Assembly (NCBI GenBank): GCA_030323885.1
Contig: CM059190.1
Location: forward strand, 85,924,709-85,988,708
Direction: 5' to 3'
Length of the DNA stretch: 64,000 nucleotides
DNA from: Branchipolynoe longqiensis
Taxonomy: Eukaryota > Annelida > Polychaeta > Phyllodocida > Polynoidae
Within the stretch, counting starts at the first letter, position 1; every line of letters starts with the position of its first letter. Below the pieces are notes generated by a model. That model was not told the origin of the DNA and searched no databases. It saw only the letters and a program-made list of their open reading frames with translations. The translations under genes were made by a program, and so were the position numbers. Of this stretch, positions 41,669-54,444 are shown piece by piece.

Positions 41669-42114
41669 TCTATTGTATGCATAGCAATGTCATGTGATAT
41701 AAGTTTCGCTAAGCCATCTTAGCAATTTTTATATGGAGATTCGGTTAAATTTCTGAATGTCTTTTATTTCACATAATAATTTTAATCTTGTTGCCTCAAC
41801 TCCAACACCAGCTCCCAAACTGGGTTGAGCTTTGAGTTGTGTAGGAGGAGGGGGAGGAGGACGGGGAGGAGGATGATGATGATGATGGGGGAGGAGGAAG
41901 AGGATGCAGATGGAGGAGGCTGGGAGGAGGAGGAGGAGGAGGAGGCTCAGTGAGACGGTGCTTGTGAGTGTGACTACGGGTGTGGAGAACGTGATGGGCG
42001 GGGTAGTCTAAATAAACCAGAGGCTGTATAAACACAGCTATGGATTACTACATGCCCCACATCGTACACCTCCTCAGAGCCATCCACAAAGATCCGCTAC
42101 TGGTACAATCCATA
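41669..42114. other. Non-coding with GGA-rich tract
   Basis: A purine-rich GGAGGA/GATGAT tract lies at about 41843-41950. No gene. Confidence 0.6.
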
Positions 42115-45100
42115 GACTAGCTCCCAACCACCACCACCCACACCGACTGGCGGTACCATCCACACTCGCTTCCACCCACACTGACTTCTACCACCATCCA
42201 CAGACTCCCTTCCACCCACACCGACTGTCGGTACCATCCACACTCGCTTCCACCCACACCGACTGCCAGCACCATCCACAGACTCCCTTCCACCCACACC
42301 GACTGCCGACACCATCCACAAACTCCCTTCCACCCACACCGACACCATCCACACTCGCTTCCACCCACACCGACTGCCGACACCATCCACAAACTCCCTT
42401 CCACCCACACCGACTGCCGGCACCATCCACACTCGCTTCCACCCACACCGACTGCCGGAACCATCCACACTCGCTTCCGCCCACACCGACACCCGGCACC
42501 ATCCACACTCGCTTTGACCCACACCGACTGCCGGCACCATCCACACTCGCTTCCACCCACACCGACTGCCAGCACCACAGCACCATCCACAGACTCCCTT
42601 CCACAGACACCGACTGCCGGCACCATCCACACTCGCTTCCACCCACACCGATTGTCTGCACCATCCACACTCGCTTCCACCAACACCGACTGCCAGGACC
42701 ATCCACAGACTCGCTTCCACCCACACCGACTGCTGGCACCATCCACATTCGCTTCCACCCACACCGACTGTCTGCACCATCCACACTCGCTTCCACCCAC
42801 ACCCACTGCTAGCACCATCCACAGACTCCCTTCCACCCACACCGACTGCCGACACCATCCACACTCGCTTCCACCCACACCGACTGTCTGCACCATCCAC
42901 ACTCGCTTCCACCCACACCGACTGCTAGCACCATCCACAGACTCCCTTCCACCAACACCGACTGCCGTCACCATCCACACTCGCTTCCACCCACACCGAC
43001 TACCAGCACCATCCACACTCGCTTCCGCCCACACTGACTGCCGGCACCATCCACAGACTCGCTTCCACCCACATCGACTGCCGGCACCATCCACACTCGC
43101 TTCCGCCCACACCGACTGCCGGCACCATCCACACTCGCTTCCGCCAGCACCAACTGCCAGCACCATCCACACTCGCTTCCACCCACACCGACTGCCGGCC
43201 CATCCACACTCGCTTCCACCCACACCAACTTGCCAGCACCACTGCAGCATCCTACTCGTTCACCAGACTGCCGGCACCATCCACAGACTCCCTTCCACCC
43301 ACACCGACTGCCGGCACCATCCACAGACTCGCTTCCACCCACATCGACTGCCGGCACCATCCACACTCGCTTCTGCCCACACCGACTGCCGGCACCATCC
43401 ACACTCGCTTCCGCCCACACCGACTGCCGGCACCATCCACAGACTCGCTTCCACCCACATCGACTGCCGGCACCATCCACACTCGCTTCCACCCACACCG
43501 ACTGCCGGCACCATCCACACTCGCTTCCGCCAGCACCAACTGCCAGCACCATCCACACTCGCTTCCACCCACACCGACTGCCGGCACCATCCACACTCGC
43601 TTCCACCCACACCAACTGCCAGCACCACAGCACCATCCACAGACTCCCTTCCACCCACACCGACTGTCTGCACCATCCACACTCGCTTCCACCCACACTG
43701 ACTGCCGGCACCATCCACACTCGCTTCCACCCACACCGACTGCCGGCACCATCCACAGACTCCCTTCCACCCACACCGACTGCCAGCACCATCCACAAAC
43801 TCCCTTCCACCCACACCGACTGCCGGCACAATCCACAGACACCCTTCCACCCACACCGACTGCCGCACCATCCACACTCGCTTCCACCCACACCAACTGT
43901 CTGCACCATCCACACTCCCTTCCACCCACACCGACTGCCTGCACCATCCACACTGGCTTCCACCCACACCGACTGCTGGCACCATCCACAGACTCGCTTC
44001 CACCCACACCGACTGCCGGCACCATCCACACTCGTTTTCACCCATACCGACTGTCTGCACCATCCACACTGGCTTCCACCCACACCGACTGCCGGCACCA
44101 TCCACACTTGCTTCCACCCACACCGACTGCCGGCACCACAGCACCACCCACAGACTCCCTTCCACAGACTCCCTTCCACAGACACCGACTGCCAGCACCA
44201 TCCACACTCGCTTCCACCCACACCGACTGCCGGCACCATCCACAGACTCCCTTCCACCCACACTGACTGCCAGCACCATCCACACTCACTTCCACCCACA
44301 CCGACTGTCTGCACCATCCACACTCGCTTCCACCCACACCGACTGCCGGCACCATCCACACTCACTTCCACCCACATCGACTGCCGGCACCATCCACACT
44401 CGCTTCCACCCACACCGACTGCCGGCACCATCCACACTCGCTTCCACCCACACCGACTGCCGGCACCATCCACAAACTCCCTTCCACCCACACCGACTGC
44501 CGGCACCATCCACACTCGCTTCCACCCACACCGACTGCCGGCACCATCCACAGACTCCCTTCCACCCACACCGACTGCCGGCACCATCCGCACTCACTTC
44601 CACCCATATAGACTGTCTACACCATCCACAGACTCCCTTCCACCCACACCGACTGCCACCACCATCCACACTGGCTTCCACCCACACCGACTGCCGGCAC
44701 CATCCACACTCGCTTCTACCCACACCGACTGCTGGCACCATCCACAGACTCGCTTCCACCCACACTGACTGCCGGTGTAATGTAAAGGACGTCTGAACAC
44801 AATGAGTTCTGTACTGTAACTAACTTTATTTAGAACGTTCTGTAGTGACCTCACTCTGTGCCACACTGGGGGTGTTCGGATAACAACACAACTGAACACA
44901 ATGAGTTCTGTACTGTAACTAACTTTATTTAGAACGTTCTGTAGTGACCTCACTCTGTGCCACACTGGGGGTGTTCGGATAACAACACAACTGGAAGACA
45001 CATACATTACAGCCGGCACCATCCACAGACTTGCTTCCACCCACACCGACTGCCGGCACCATCCGCACTCACTTCCACCCATATAGACTGTCTACACCAT

Positions 45101-45230
45101 CCACAGACTCACTTCCACCCACACCGACTGCCGGCACCATCCACAAACTCCCTTCCACCTACATAGACTGCCGGCACCATCCGCACTCACTTCCACCCAT
45201 ATAGACTGTCTACACCATCCGCAGGGTAGG
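42115..45230. repeat. 38/40-bp minisatellite, roughly 75 units
   Basis: Core unit CACCCACACCGACTGCCGGC plus ACCATCCACACTCGCTTC; the ACAGACTC variant adds 2 bp. The unit lacks stop codons in most frames of both strands, giving very long artefactual ORFs. The array is interrupted at 44776-45011 by an LTR-like insertion, and edge units (TATAGACTGTCTAC) are diverged. Confidence 0.97.
44776..45011 (-). mobile_element. LTR-like or TIR insertion inside the minisatellite
   Basis: 236 bp, beginning TGTAATGTA and ending TACATTACA (perfect 9-bp inverted, TG...CA), flanked by direct GCCGG (44771-44775, 45012-45016). On the minus strand it has AAATAAAG, a poly(A)-signal-like motif, in each of two internal 99-bp tandem units (44793-44891, 44892-44990). 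Solo LTR is my preferred reading; a small TIR element is the alternative. Confidence 0.75.
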
Positions 45231-45339
45231 TAGTGTTGGTGATCCATAGCACCTAGGTTTCAATCAAATTTTTTAAACAAGTGAGAATAGGACTAGCATG
45301 AGTTAATCAGTGAGTGACTAAGTAAATTACTACGCAAGG

Positions 45340-45740
45340 TTGCTGTGTGTACCTGTATGTGGTGTGTGCACGTGTGTGCTTGCGTCTCTGTGTATTTATT
45401 TGTACCTGCTATGTATGTGTGTGTGTGAGTGGTGTGTACATGTACATTATGTGTGTGTGTGTGTGTGTGTGCGTGTGCGTGTGTGTGTGTGTGTGTGAGT
45501 GGTGCGTACATGTATGTGGTGTGTGCACGTGTGTGCTTGCGTCTCTGTGTATTTATCTGTATGTGCTATGTATGTGTGTGTGTGGTGCGTACATGTATGT
45601 GCTATGTATGTATGTGTGTGTGTGGTGCGTACATGTACATGATATGTATGTGTGTGTGTGAGTGGTGCGTACATGTACATTATCTGTGTGTGTGTGTGGT
45701 GCGTACATGCACGTGCTGGGTATGTGTGTATGTGTAGGCT
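45340..45740. repeat. TG-rich minisatellite
   Basis: Long GTGTGT tracts with repeated GGTGCGTACATGTA and CTTGCGTCTCTGTGTATTTA blocks (about 45380 and 45536). Confidence 0.92.
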
Positions 45741-46320
45741 ACCATGTACATTAATGCATGTGGCCTGCTTCTCATCAGCTGCTGTGCATTAATGCACCAC
45801 GGCTCGGCCTTTCCCGGCAATGTGCGACCACACTGCGGAATGCAGTGTCCTGTTCGCGCCATCTCTCCCATCCCCACCTCCCTCCTCCTCCTCCGCATGA
45901 CACATCTGTCTTCTCACAGTCTCCCACCACCATCTCCACACCTTAAAAAGGCCTGCTCATCCCCCTCTCCCCTATTAACAAATTGCCTAAACCACTCGTG
46001 AACGTCTCCATTATATATAAATTTTAAAATATTTTATATATTTTTTTTAATATCTAAACATTTTAATTGATTAAATTAGTGGAAATTGCAACCATGGCTA
46101 ATTAGTCTTCCTCATTCCATTGCCCATTGCCCATCCCTGGCTATGCTGAACAGCAGGATAGGTAACAACGAGAGTACCAAATTAGAAATCATTGGTTTGA
46201 CTCCTCCGGGGTTCGAACCATACATGCCACAGCAATGAATGACCAGTGCATCTTGACGCAAATGTAATAGCTTATTTGCATTACACTATCTTCAGACAAG
46301 TGGAGTAGCTTACTGTACAC
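45741..46320. other. Non-coding; A-rich and SINE scraps
   Basis: GTCTTCCTCATTCCATTGCC at 46106 resembles the alternative SINE-2 tail at 38 kb. 46180-46215 is a SINE-1 joint scrap. No gene. Confidence 0.5.
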
Positions 46321-46672
46321 ACCGGACGCGGTGGCAGAATCGGTAGAGCGCAGGCTTCCCCGTGCGGTGCGGAAGGTAGAGAGTTCGATTCGCAGTCGAG
46401 TCAAAACAATGACGTACAGAATTGGTACTTCTCCTTTCCTAGCCTGGCACTTGGCATTATTAGGATAGGGCAAGGATAGGTGTGCTCAGTGTCAGGACAT
46501 GCGACTGAGTGGAATATCAGGTTATGGTGTCAGTGGCCTGGTCTCCCAGTGGAGCCACACTATAAAGTCACCATGAGTGTGCACTGTCAGAAGTCAGTAC
46601 ATGTCCTGATCTGACCTTAGATGCTGCCTTAGATGCTGCCTGGATGTAAAACTCCAACAACAAACCAATCCT
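46321..46672 (+). mobile_element. SINE-1 copy, head B
   Basis: Head ACCGGACGCGGTGGCAGAAT, a box B-like GAGTTCGATTC, body and tail GATGTAAAACTCCAACAACA, with a GATGCTGCC(TTA) duplication near 46620. Confidence 0.9.
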
Positions 46673-47180
46673 GCTTGCTTGATTTTGGGGTCACAGCTTT
46701 TAGTACTTTTACTATAGAACAAAGGGACCGAAATGGCACAGGTTTCCTTCAGTTCAAACCGACATAACTTTCTTGATATTTACGTTAGAAAACTTATATG
46801 GCTACCATGTTTAAGTTCCATTCAAGCTCTTTCCGTTGATCACTATATGTCCCACTGAGATCAAATGCATTCTAAAAAAAGTGAACTGTACCACGTGATG
46901 CAAGTGCAACGGCTTACTTGTATTACACTATCTTCGGACAAGTGGAGTGGCTGACTGCGCATGCTCAGTCTTTGACATGGCTGTCATGTCCCTGCCCTGT
47001 GGCCCAGGGCAGACATTGTCGTCGGTGTTATCATTAAGGGCCAGGAGGGTGGGACGGGCACAGGGCGCGTACAAATGACCGCCACCCAGGCACGGCACAG
47101 AACAACACAATTAGGGCGTAAACACCACTCGCCACAGCTCCTCGGTGTAATGCAATCTCATATGTACGCGCACGGTTAGT

Positions 47181-47182
<2 letters not shown>
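46673..47182. other. Non-coding, unassigned
   Basis: No gene or repeat recognised apart from a short phrase (ATTACACTATCTTCGGACAAGTGG, at 46922) that also occurs, slightly changed, near 46284. Confidence 0.5.
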
Positions 47183-47264
<82 letters not shown>

Positions 47265-47470
47265 TGAGTGAGTGAGTGAGTGTGAGTGTGAGTGTGAGTG
47301 TGAGAGTGAGTGAGTGTGAGAGTGAGAGTGAGTGAGTGAGAGAGACAGAGAGGGAAACTGAGAGAGACAGATACAGAGAGAGAGGGATTGTGTGAGTGTG
47401 AGAGAGAGAGATTGTGTGAGTGTGAGAGAGAGATTGTGTGTGTGTGTGTGTTTTTATGTGTGTGTGTAAT
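47183..47470. repeat. GT/GA microsatellite
   Basis: About 80 bp of pure GT followed by GAGT, GAGA and GATTGTGTGAGT blocks. Confidence 0.97.
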
Positions 47471-47544
47471 TGTATGTGGTGAGACTTGATGGAGGTGGAA
47501 GTGGTTGGTCACGGTAGCGGTAGTAGTAGTATTAATAGTAGTTG

Positions 47545-47873
47545 GTTTGTTTGTTGTTGTTTTACGTACTAGCAACATCTGAGGTCATATCAGGACCGGT
47601 ACCGACTTGTGACAGTCTGCACTCATAGCGACTTTATAGTGTTGCCCCACTGAGATACCAGCCGTCCAGCACCATGACCTGGTATCCCACTCAGTCACAT
47701 TATCCTGACACTGAGCAAACCAGTCCTTGCCCTATCCTAATAATGCCGAGCGCCTGGTTAGGAAGCGACAAGTATCAATTTTCAAGTCATTGGTTTGACT
47801 CGACCAGGGCTCAATCCCATGATCTACTAACACGGGAGACGGACGCTCTAACTCATTCGGCCATCCCATCTGG
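47545..47873 (-). mobile_element. SINE-1 copy, head A, full length
   Basis: Tail TTTGTTTGTTGTTGTTTTAC, full body, and head end CATTCGGCCATCCCATCTG, immediately followed by TTA/TAG repeats. Confidence 0.92.
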
Positions 47874-47875
47874 TA

Positions 47876-48437
<562 letters not shown>

Positions 48438-49427
48438 GTTAGTGGTGGTGTACACCTCGCTTCTATTTGTGCAAAGTGTTCGTCGAACTCTGTGCCGCGA
48501 GACCATTGTCTGTGTTTATTAAGACAGCAGTAAATCATTGTCATATGGTTCAAAGATGAGACCCTGGAATAACAATGCTAACAGATCACTCGAGGCACAA
48601 ACCAGCATCTTACTACTACTGCTACTACTACTAAGGTCATATCAGAATGGGCTCCGACTTGTAACAGTGCTCTGTCTCTCTGTCTCTCTCTGTCTGTCTC
48701 TCTCTCCTCTGTCTCTCTCTCCCCCTCTCTACGCCCTCTGTGACGTCTGTCTCTCTCTCCCCTCTCTCTGCACTCTCTCTGCCTGTCTCTCTATCTGTCT
48801 CTGTCTCTCTCACAAACACACTGCTTACACAGCAAACATGCACTATGTAGACGGATCACAAATAACATATCCGATAATAATATTGTACCACTACAACATA
48901 TCGTATATATCTACAACTGTATTCTAGATGCCAAAGAACAGTGCCTAAGTGCACTGTGCTAAAAAGAAATATATTTAAAAAAAGAATATTTAAAAAAGGT
49001 AGAAAAATAAGTGTTGGCAACTTCATTGCTATTCGGTGCATGTTATTTCACCAGCAGTGTCTACATCATCATCCCACCACCCAACATGGCCCCTGTTTCC
49101 CCTTCGCAAATGTCCTCATCTGTCACCATCTCACATTCTCATTCTCGCCCACTCGCAAACTCCGCCCCCCCCCCACACATATATATACCCCCCCATCCCA
49201 CACTCTCAAACTCACCCCCTCAACATACCCCCCCCCCCCACATCCTCACCCATACCCCCCAACACCCTCATACTTACATCCCCCCAACCTCAAACATACA
49301 CCCCTCGGACACACCACACCGTCACCATCAAAATACGCCCCCCCCCCTCACACATACCTCCAGACACCCACACACATGTACACACAAACCTTCCCTAACC
49401 CTACTCACTCACACACATCGACACTTA
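48438..49427. other. Non-coding; SINE-1 scrap, CT-rich and C-rich tracts
   Basis: A SINE-1 scrap (AAGGTCATATCAGAATGGGC) is near 48634, a CTCTGTCT tract at 48668-48810, and CCCC/CACA-rich DNA at 49140-49420. No gene. Confidence 0.6.
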
Positions 49428-49943
49428 AGGCCCAGTCAGACCTTACCGGACTGAGTACCGGACACCACCACCTGACAAAGAATTGTCTAGTCCGGTGGTC
49501 TTCGGTATCAAAATGTATCGAAATGTACCGAAATGTACCGAAATGTACCAGACGAAATGAATGCTAAACGGACAAGGAACGTACATTAACGAATAGCCAT
49601 CGGACGGACACCTACCAGACTGATCACGGACGCACCGAAAACCGACAGACCGAATTCCCGCAGCACCGTCAACGGACACTGCAGGAAGCAAACCGGAGAC
49701 GTAACGGATGGGTACTGGACATGAAATGGACAAAACGGACTTAAACCGGACATCAACCATACACGTCAGTCCGGCGGTGTCCGGTGCAAGTTTTGTGCAT
49801 GTTCAAAACTTGTACCGGACACCACCGGAGATAGAACGAACACGCCGGATGGGTACTGTATATAAACCGTACATTGCCGTATTTCACTGGACAGTGTCCG
49901 GTTCCTGTCCGTTTCCTCAATCCGGTGAGGTTTGACTCGGGCT
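49428..49943. mobile_element. PIF/Harbinger-like MITE, ACCGGAC-rich, TTA duplication
   Basis: AGGCCCAGTCAGACCTTACC / rc AGCCCGAGTCAAACCTCACC, with TTA at 49425-49427 and 49944-49946. The interior is dense in CCGGAC/GTCCGGT words. Same family as 8699-9005. Confidence 0.88.
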
Positions 49944-49946
49944 TTA

Positions 49947-50418
49947 CACTCACTTACTGTTACACTCACTCACAGTCACACCAACTCAGCCAGCCACCCA
50001 CTCATTCAGTTACTCACATCCGCCCACTCACTTCTACATTCACACCCACACACATTCACTCACCCACCCACCCACCCACCGACTCACTCAGTGGTCACCA
50101 CCACAAGTGCAACTCACACTGCACCACTTCACGGATGTGGTGAGCAGTGTGACACCGCCAGCGTGGCCACACCCTGATCCAAGGGCCAGCCCTGGGAACC
50201 ATGTCAGTAGTATATGACGTCACATTATTGGCGAGGTTTGCACATGTCCAATCTCAGGCTTGTGTGCAACGCTCCACTCCCACCCCACTAGAGTCAGGTA
50301 TTTGGTTGGAGTGAAATAATAATAATAACAATAATAATAATAATAATAGGAATAGCAGACGGCATTCCAACAACCTCCACCGACTCATGAAAACCCCACC
50401 CACTCGCCCGCCCACTCA
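49947..50418. other. Non-coding with simple repeats
   Basis: CACTCA-rich at 49947-50100 and a TAA/AATAAT run at 50316-50347. No gene. Confidence 0.6.
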
Positions 50419-50422
50419 TTAA

Positions 50423-51133
50423 AGTTGCATAGTCCGATAGTTTTGAAATTCTGTCATTTTCTGAGATAAATATATTAGGTTGATCGCTATAATCTACCTT
50501 AAGGCCCTGTCACATTACGGTGTATGGCGGGAGCGTATTGAAAACCTACGTAGGTCCTGCGCGTGCCGGCCTATGATGACATTTGGTGACCTTTCGGGTG
50601 GTTTTGAGCATATGTGGAACCTACGAGGAGCGTATGGGAGCGTATGGGAGCGTGCTGTGACATTTTTTGACAGTATGGGCCATACGCCCTCATAGGTCGA
50701 GTTTTTTTGAGCATGCACAAAAAAATTTGGACGGACGGATTTATGAAAGCGTATGGCGGCGTATGCCTCATACGCTTCACATAAGCCGGCATCTGGTAGC
50801 GTATGAGTAGCGTATGAGTAGCGTATACGGCGTATGCCGACGTATATGACGTAACGCGCCTACGCCGCCATACGCTCCCGCAAAAAACCCTAATGTGACA
50901 GCCCCTTTACTTTATATTGAAGTAACTTTGATTTTAAATGGCTAACTTCTGAGATATTTGAAGTGCGAACATGCAAAGTTTATTTTGGCAAGCACACCAA
51001 AACTCTTCACATCATAGGCATCTGCAGTAACAGGTTCTAATAAATTGGCTTGGTATTCCGTTCTACGTGGTGACAAATGCTTGATAATTGTTTTGGTTTT
51101 TTAAAGGTGATGTTTTCGTCGGAATATGCGGCT
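50423..51133. mobile_element. TTAA-MITE with a nested PIF/Harbinger-like MITE
   Basis: Left end AGTTGCATAGTCCGATAG, decayed right end GGAATATGCGGCT, TTAA at 50419-50422 and 51134-51137. The family interior is split at 50501/50907. Confidence 0.9.
50502..50906. mobile_element. PIF/Harbinger-like MITE, GCGTATG-rich, nested
   Basis: AGGCCCTGTCACATTACGG / rc AGGGGCTGTCACATTA, with TTA at 50499-50501 and 50907-50909. Removing it and one TTA restores the host MITE interior. GCGTATGG/CATACGC words fill it; the longer arms are GTATGGCGGGAGCGTA-like. Confidence 0.93.
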
Positions 51134-51137
51134 TTAA

Positions 51138-51814
51138 CTCACTAATCCATTCATTAATCTACTGATTCATTCGTGCATTAATTCATTCAACCACAGAGTG
51201 AAAATCAGGTCAGTTGGTAATTGAGCTTCGAATGCCAGCTTGTTATGGTAAAAAAAATAACTTTTTTTTTCTTCACACATATGGCAGTGGACGAAGTCCT
51301 GAACTCATATAATTGTGGGTGTCCTCTCCAAGGTCTATCCATATTATATCAGTATCATATCCATATAAATATCTAGGGGAGAACCCAAAAGATATCCAAA
51401 ACAACAAATAGGGATAATTAGGGGGTACAGTAATGATCAACCCACTAGCAGAAGAAACAATGCTAGCCAATACTAACTAACAATAGAGGAGGGAGTGGTC
51501 ACTAAACAAAACAAACACAAAATAACAAGAGAATCCCTCCTCATGAACAATAGACACATGGTGTGGTCACCAACATAGTAACAAAAGGAACAAAAGACGT
51601 CCAGTACCCAGAACAAAAGAACCTGTCAATCATCCGGTCCCTTCTGAGAGCCCAGAAGGGACATGTTATGTAATTCCTTCCATAATGTGACGTCATATAC
51701 TACTCAAGTGGTTCCCCCTATCTCCGGTATGGCGCCATCGTGGTGCTCCAGCCGATGACTCAGTCTCAGTAATCTTAACTATCTGTGCTGCACCGTCTGG
51801 TAGATCTTATCAGC
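51138..51814. other. Non-coding, unassigned
   Basis: A/T-rich, no gene or named repeat. Confidence 0.5.
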
Positions 51815-52148
51815 TTTGGTTGTTGGGAATTTTACGTTCTGGCAACATCTAAGGTCATATCAGGACGGAGTATAACAACTTGTGGCAGTGCGCACTCATG
51901 GCGACTTTACAGTGATGCTCCAGTGGGAAATCAGGCCACCATCACCATGACCCGATATCCCACCCAGTCACATTATCCTGACACTGAGCTAACCAGTCCT
52001 TGCCCTATCCTATTAATGGCGAGCGCCAAGCTAGGAGTTGACAAGTATCAATTTTATATGTCATTGATTTGTTTCGGCCAGGAATTAAACTCCCGATCTC
52101 CCGCACGGGAGGCCTACGCTCTACCGATTCAGCCACCGCGTGCAGTAG
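51815..52148 (-). mobile_element. SINE-1 copy, head B
   Basis: Tail GGGAATTTTACGTTCTGGCA, body and head CTCTACCGATTCAGCCACCG. Confidence 0.9.
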
Positions 52149-52671
52149 ATCAATCAGATGTTGATAAGTACTGCAAATCATTTCCAGCCAGGACTGGCCA
52201 TGCAAGTCAGACCAGACCCACTCTCTGGTCCTGGTGGACCGACGGGTTCAAGGTCTTTCTGTTTGCTAAGCGTTAATATTATATTTGCATAATATAACAA
52301 GTAGTATTATAAAGGGACTAACAATGCACATGGATAAAACTGGTCACCAGTCGGGGGTGGGAGGGGGGAGCGGAAATCTATGCCTATGATGAGGTTATCT
52401 TAAATCGACAGTATACAGCATAGGCTGCTCCCACACTTCCCATGTTCACAATGCGGTGTGCTGCACACAATGCAGCACATTCCACTTCCCCATCACCATG
52501 TACAAACCGAATGTGATCACTTCAACAGCTGGAAGACCAGTGCCTCGGCGGTGACAGAATATGTATTCAGATGAATAAAATATGTACAATTATAATTACG
52601 GTGCCTATAACTTCTTGTAGTGGTTTTGCGTTTACTATTAATATTATAAGCTAAGTACTTATAGCATAACC
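52149..52671. other. Non-coding, unassigned
   Basis: No gene recognised. Confidence 0.5.
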
Positions 52672-52953
52672 CAGGGTCCGTACACATGTGAAGATATGGA
52701 ATCCAAGGCTATTTCAAGGCGGTTTTTGATAGGAATTCAAGACTATTTTCATTTGGATTTCAGTGGGGCGGGGGAACAATGGCAAATTGCGATTTCGGAC
52801 TAATTTAGATTAGTGGGGACAGTTTAATGGAATTCAAGGCTTTTCAAGGCTAATCACCTAAAAAAGGTTAAATTCAAGGCTTTTGGAGGCCTTGAAATGG
52901 GGCAAATGAAGTGCAAGACTTTTTAAGTCTTTCCAGGCCGCGTTCGGACCCTG
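52672..52953. mobile_element. MITE with CAGGGTCCG ends
   Basis: CAGGGTCCGTACAC at the left and the inverse CGTTCGGACCCTG at the right. The interior repeats AATTCAAGGCTTTT/AAGGC words. The ends suggest a hAT-like element, but the expected 8-bp duplication is not clear. Confidence 0.75.
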
Positions 52954-52956
52954 TTA

Positions 52957-53277
52957 ACCGGATGCGGTGGCTGAATTGGTAAGAGCATTGGCTTTCCGGT
53001 CAGGGGTTCAAAACGCTGTTCGCGTCAAACCAATGACTTACAAAATTGATAATTGTCGCTACCTTGTCTGGCAGTCGGCATCACTAGAAAAGGGCAAGTA
53101 TTGCTTTGCTCAGTATCAGGATAATATGACTGAGTTGGATATTAGGTCATGGTGCTGATGGCTGGGTAGTAACAAGGATCAATTTTATAAGTCATCGGTT
53201 TGACTCGACCGGGAATCGAACTCCCTACCTTCCCCACGGCCTCACTGCCATCTACCGTTTAGGCCACCGTGTCCGGT
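52957..53277. mobile_element. Fold-back pair of SINE-1 head-B fragments
   Basis: A plus copy (ACCGGATGCGGTGGCTGAAT, 52957-53165) faces a minus fragment (53168-53277, ending GCCACCGTGTCCGGT), so the heads form inverted termini of about 100 bp. Confidence 0.8.
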
Positions 53278-53509
53278 ACCTGACCACGGTCCGATTCCAC
53301 AAGGTTTTAGGTCAAGCCCAGAATTCCCTAAAACTAAGTCCCTCCTCTCTCGGCCTGGTGACGGTAGTCTCCCCCTCTGCCCTGTCAGTGAGCTGCTCCG
53401 CCCATCACCACGCGTTCCCCTCTCCCACCCCAGCGTCCCTCTGGCGTCCCTGCAGCGCGTTCTACTAACAACTCAACGATCATCGGAACCATTATAATAT
53501 ACTTTAAAA
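53278..53509. other. Non-coding, unassigned
   Basis: CT-rich; nothing recognised. Confidence 0.4.
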
Positions 53510-53870
53510 CTAACACTGCCATGACCATATATTTTTCCACGGGAATAAAAAAGAACACACATCACTAAAAACGCACATGATCTACGCTAACTCTTCAATT
53601 TGGCAAGCAGTGATGTTCACGTTAAGTATAAACTTTAGAACTAACACTGCCATGACCATATATTTTTCCACAGGAATAAAAATACACATCACTAAAAACA
53701 CACATGGTCTCCGCTAACTATTCAATTTGGCAAGCAGCGATGTTCACCGTAAGTTTAAACTAACACCACCATGACCATATATTTTTCCACGGGAATAAAA
53801 ATAATAGACGTCACTAAAAACGCACATGATCTCCGCTAAATTTTCAATTTGAGGCAAGAAGTAATGCTCG
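53510..53870. repeat. Tandem repeat of 119-131 bp, three units
   Basis: CTAACACTGCCATGACCATA recurs at 53510, 53641 and (diverged) 53760; each unit includes TTTTTCCACGGGAATAAAA and TTCAATTTGGCAAGCAG. A C-run follows at 53870-53885. Confidence 0.9.
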
Positions 53871-53885
53871 CCCCCCCCCCCCCCC

Positions 53886-54444
53886 CACCCCCCAACACAC
53901 ACCACCTCCAAGCCCACACCGCCAACACCCTCAAGCCACTAACTGTTTGACCCCGGGTCTTCCGGTTGAACTTTGGGGGAGTGGTAGGTGCAGCCGTCAA
54001 AACAGCGCCACGACCCGTTACAACAGACTACCAGGCGGGCCTAAAGATAGCATCAGCATATCGGTAGCCGTTTCTATGGCTACCAAATAACCACGCGAAC
54101 AAATTGCAAACGATATGTTTTCTTTCTGCCCCGAATTAGTCACAGTTAGTTCGACGGGGCTACAGCTAGATTCATGTCTGTGTCATGCAATACAGATGGT
54201 ATTGCTTTGATGGTATGAGATACTGTCATTGGGTCCATTCTTTTTTTTTTTAAATTAAAAAATATATATATATTAGTTTTGTTCAGTTTCATCTATATTC
54301 CTCCTATATTGACCGGCTGTCAGACAGAGAACACGCTAAGATTTAATTACTCCCGCAGCGCGGCAATCCGTGCACATGGCTGCTAAACTATTGAATAGGG
54401 GGAAAAATGCTAGGTTATGTACATAATCACACGACTTCCCACCA
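53886..54444. other. Non-coding, unassigned
   Basis: C-rich start, T-run and TA run near 54240-54275. No gene. Confidence 0.5.

Noticed and set aside
42097..45082. Very long overlapping ORFs (up to about 540 codons) on both strands
   Set aside because: They are translations of the 38/40-bp minisatellite, cycling the same words through three frames on each strand; no start context, domain or single favoured frame.
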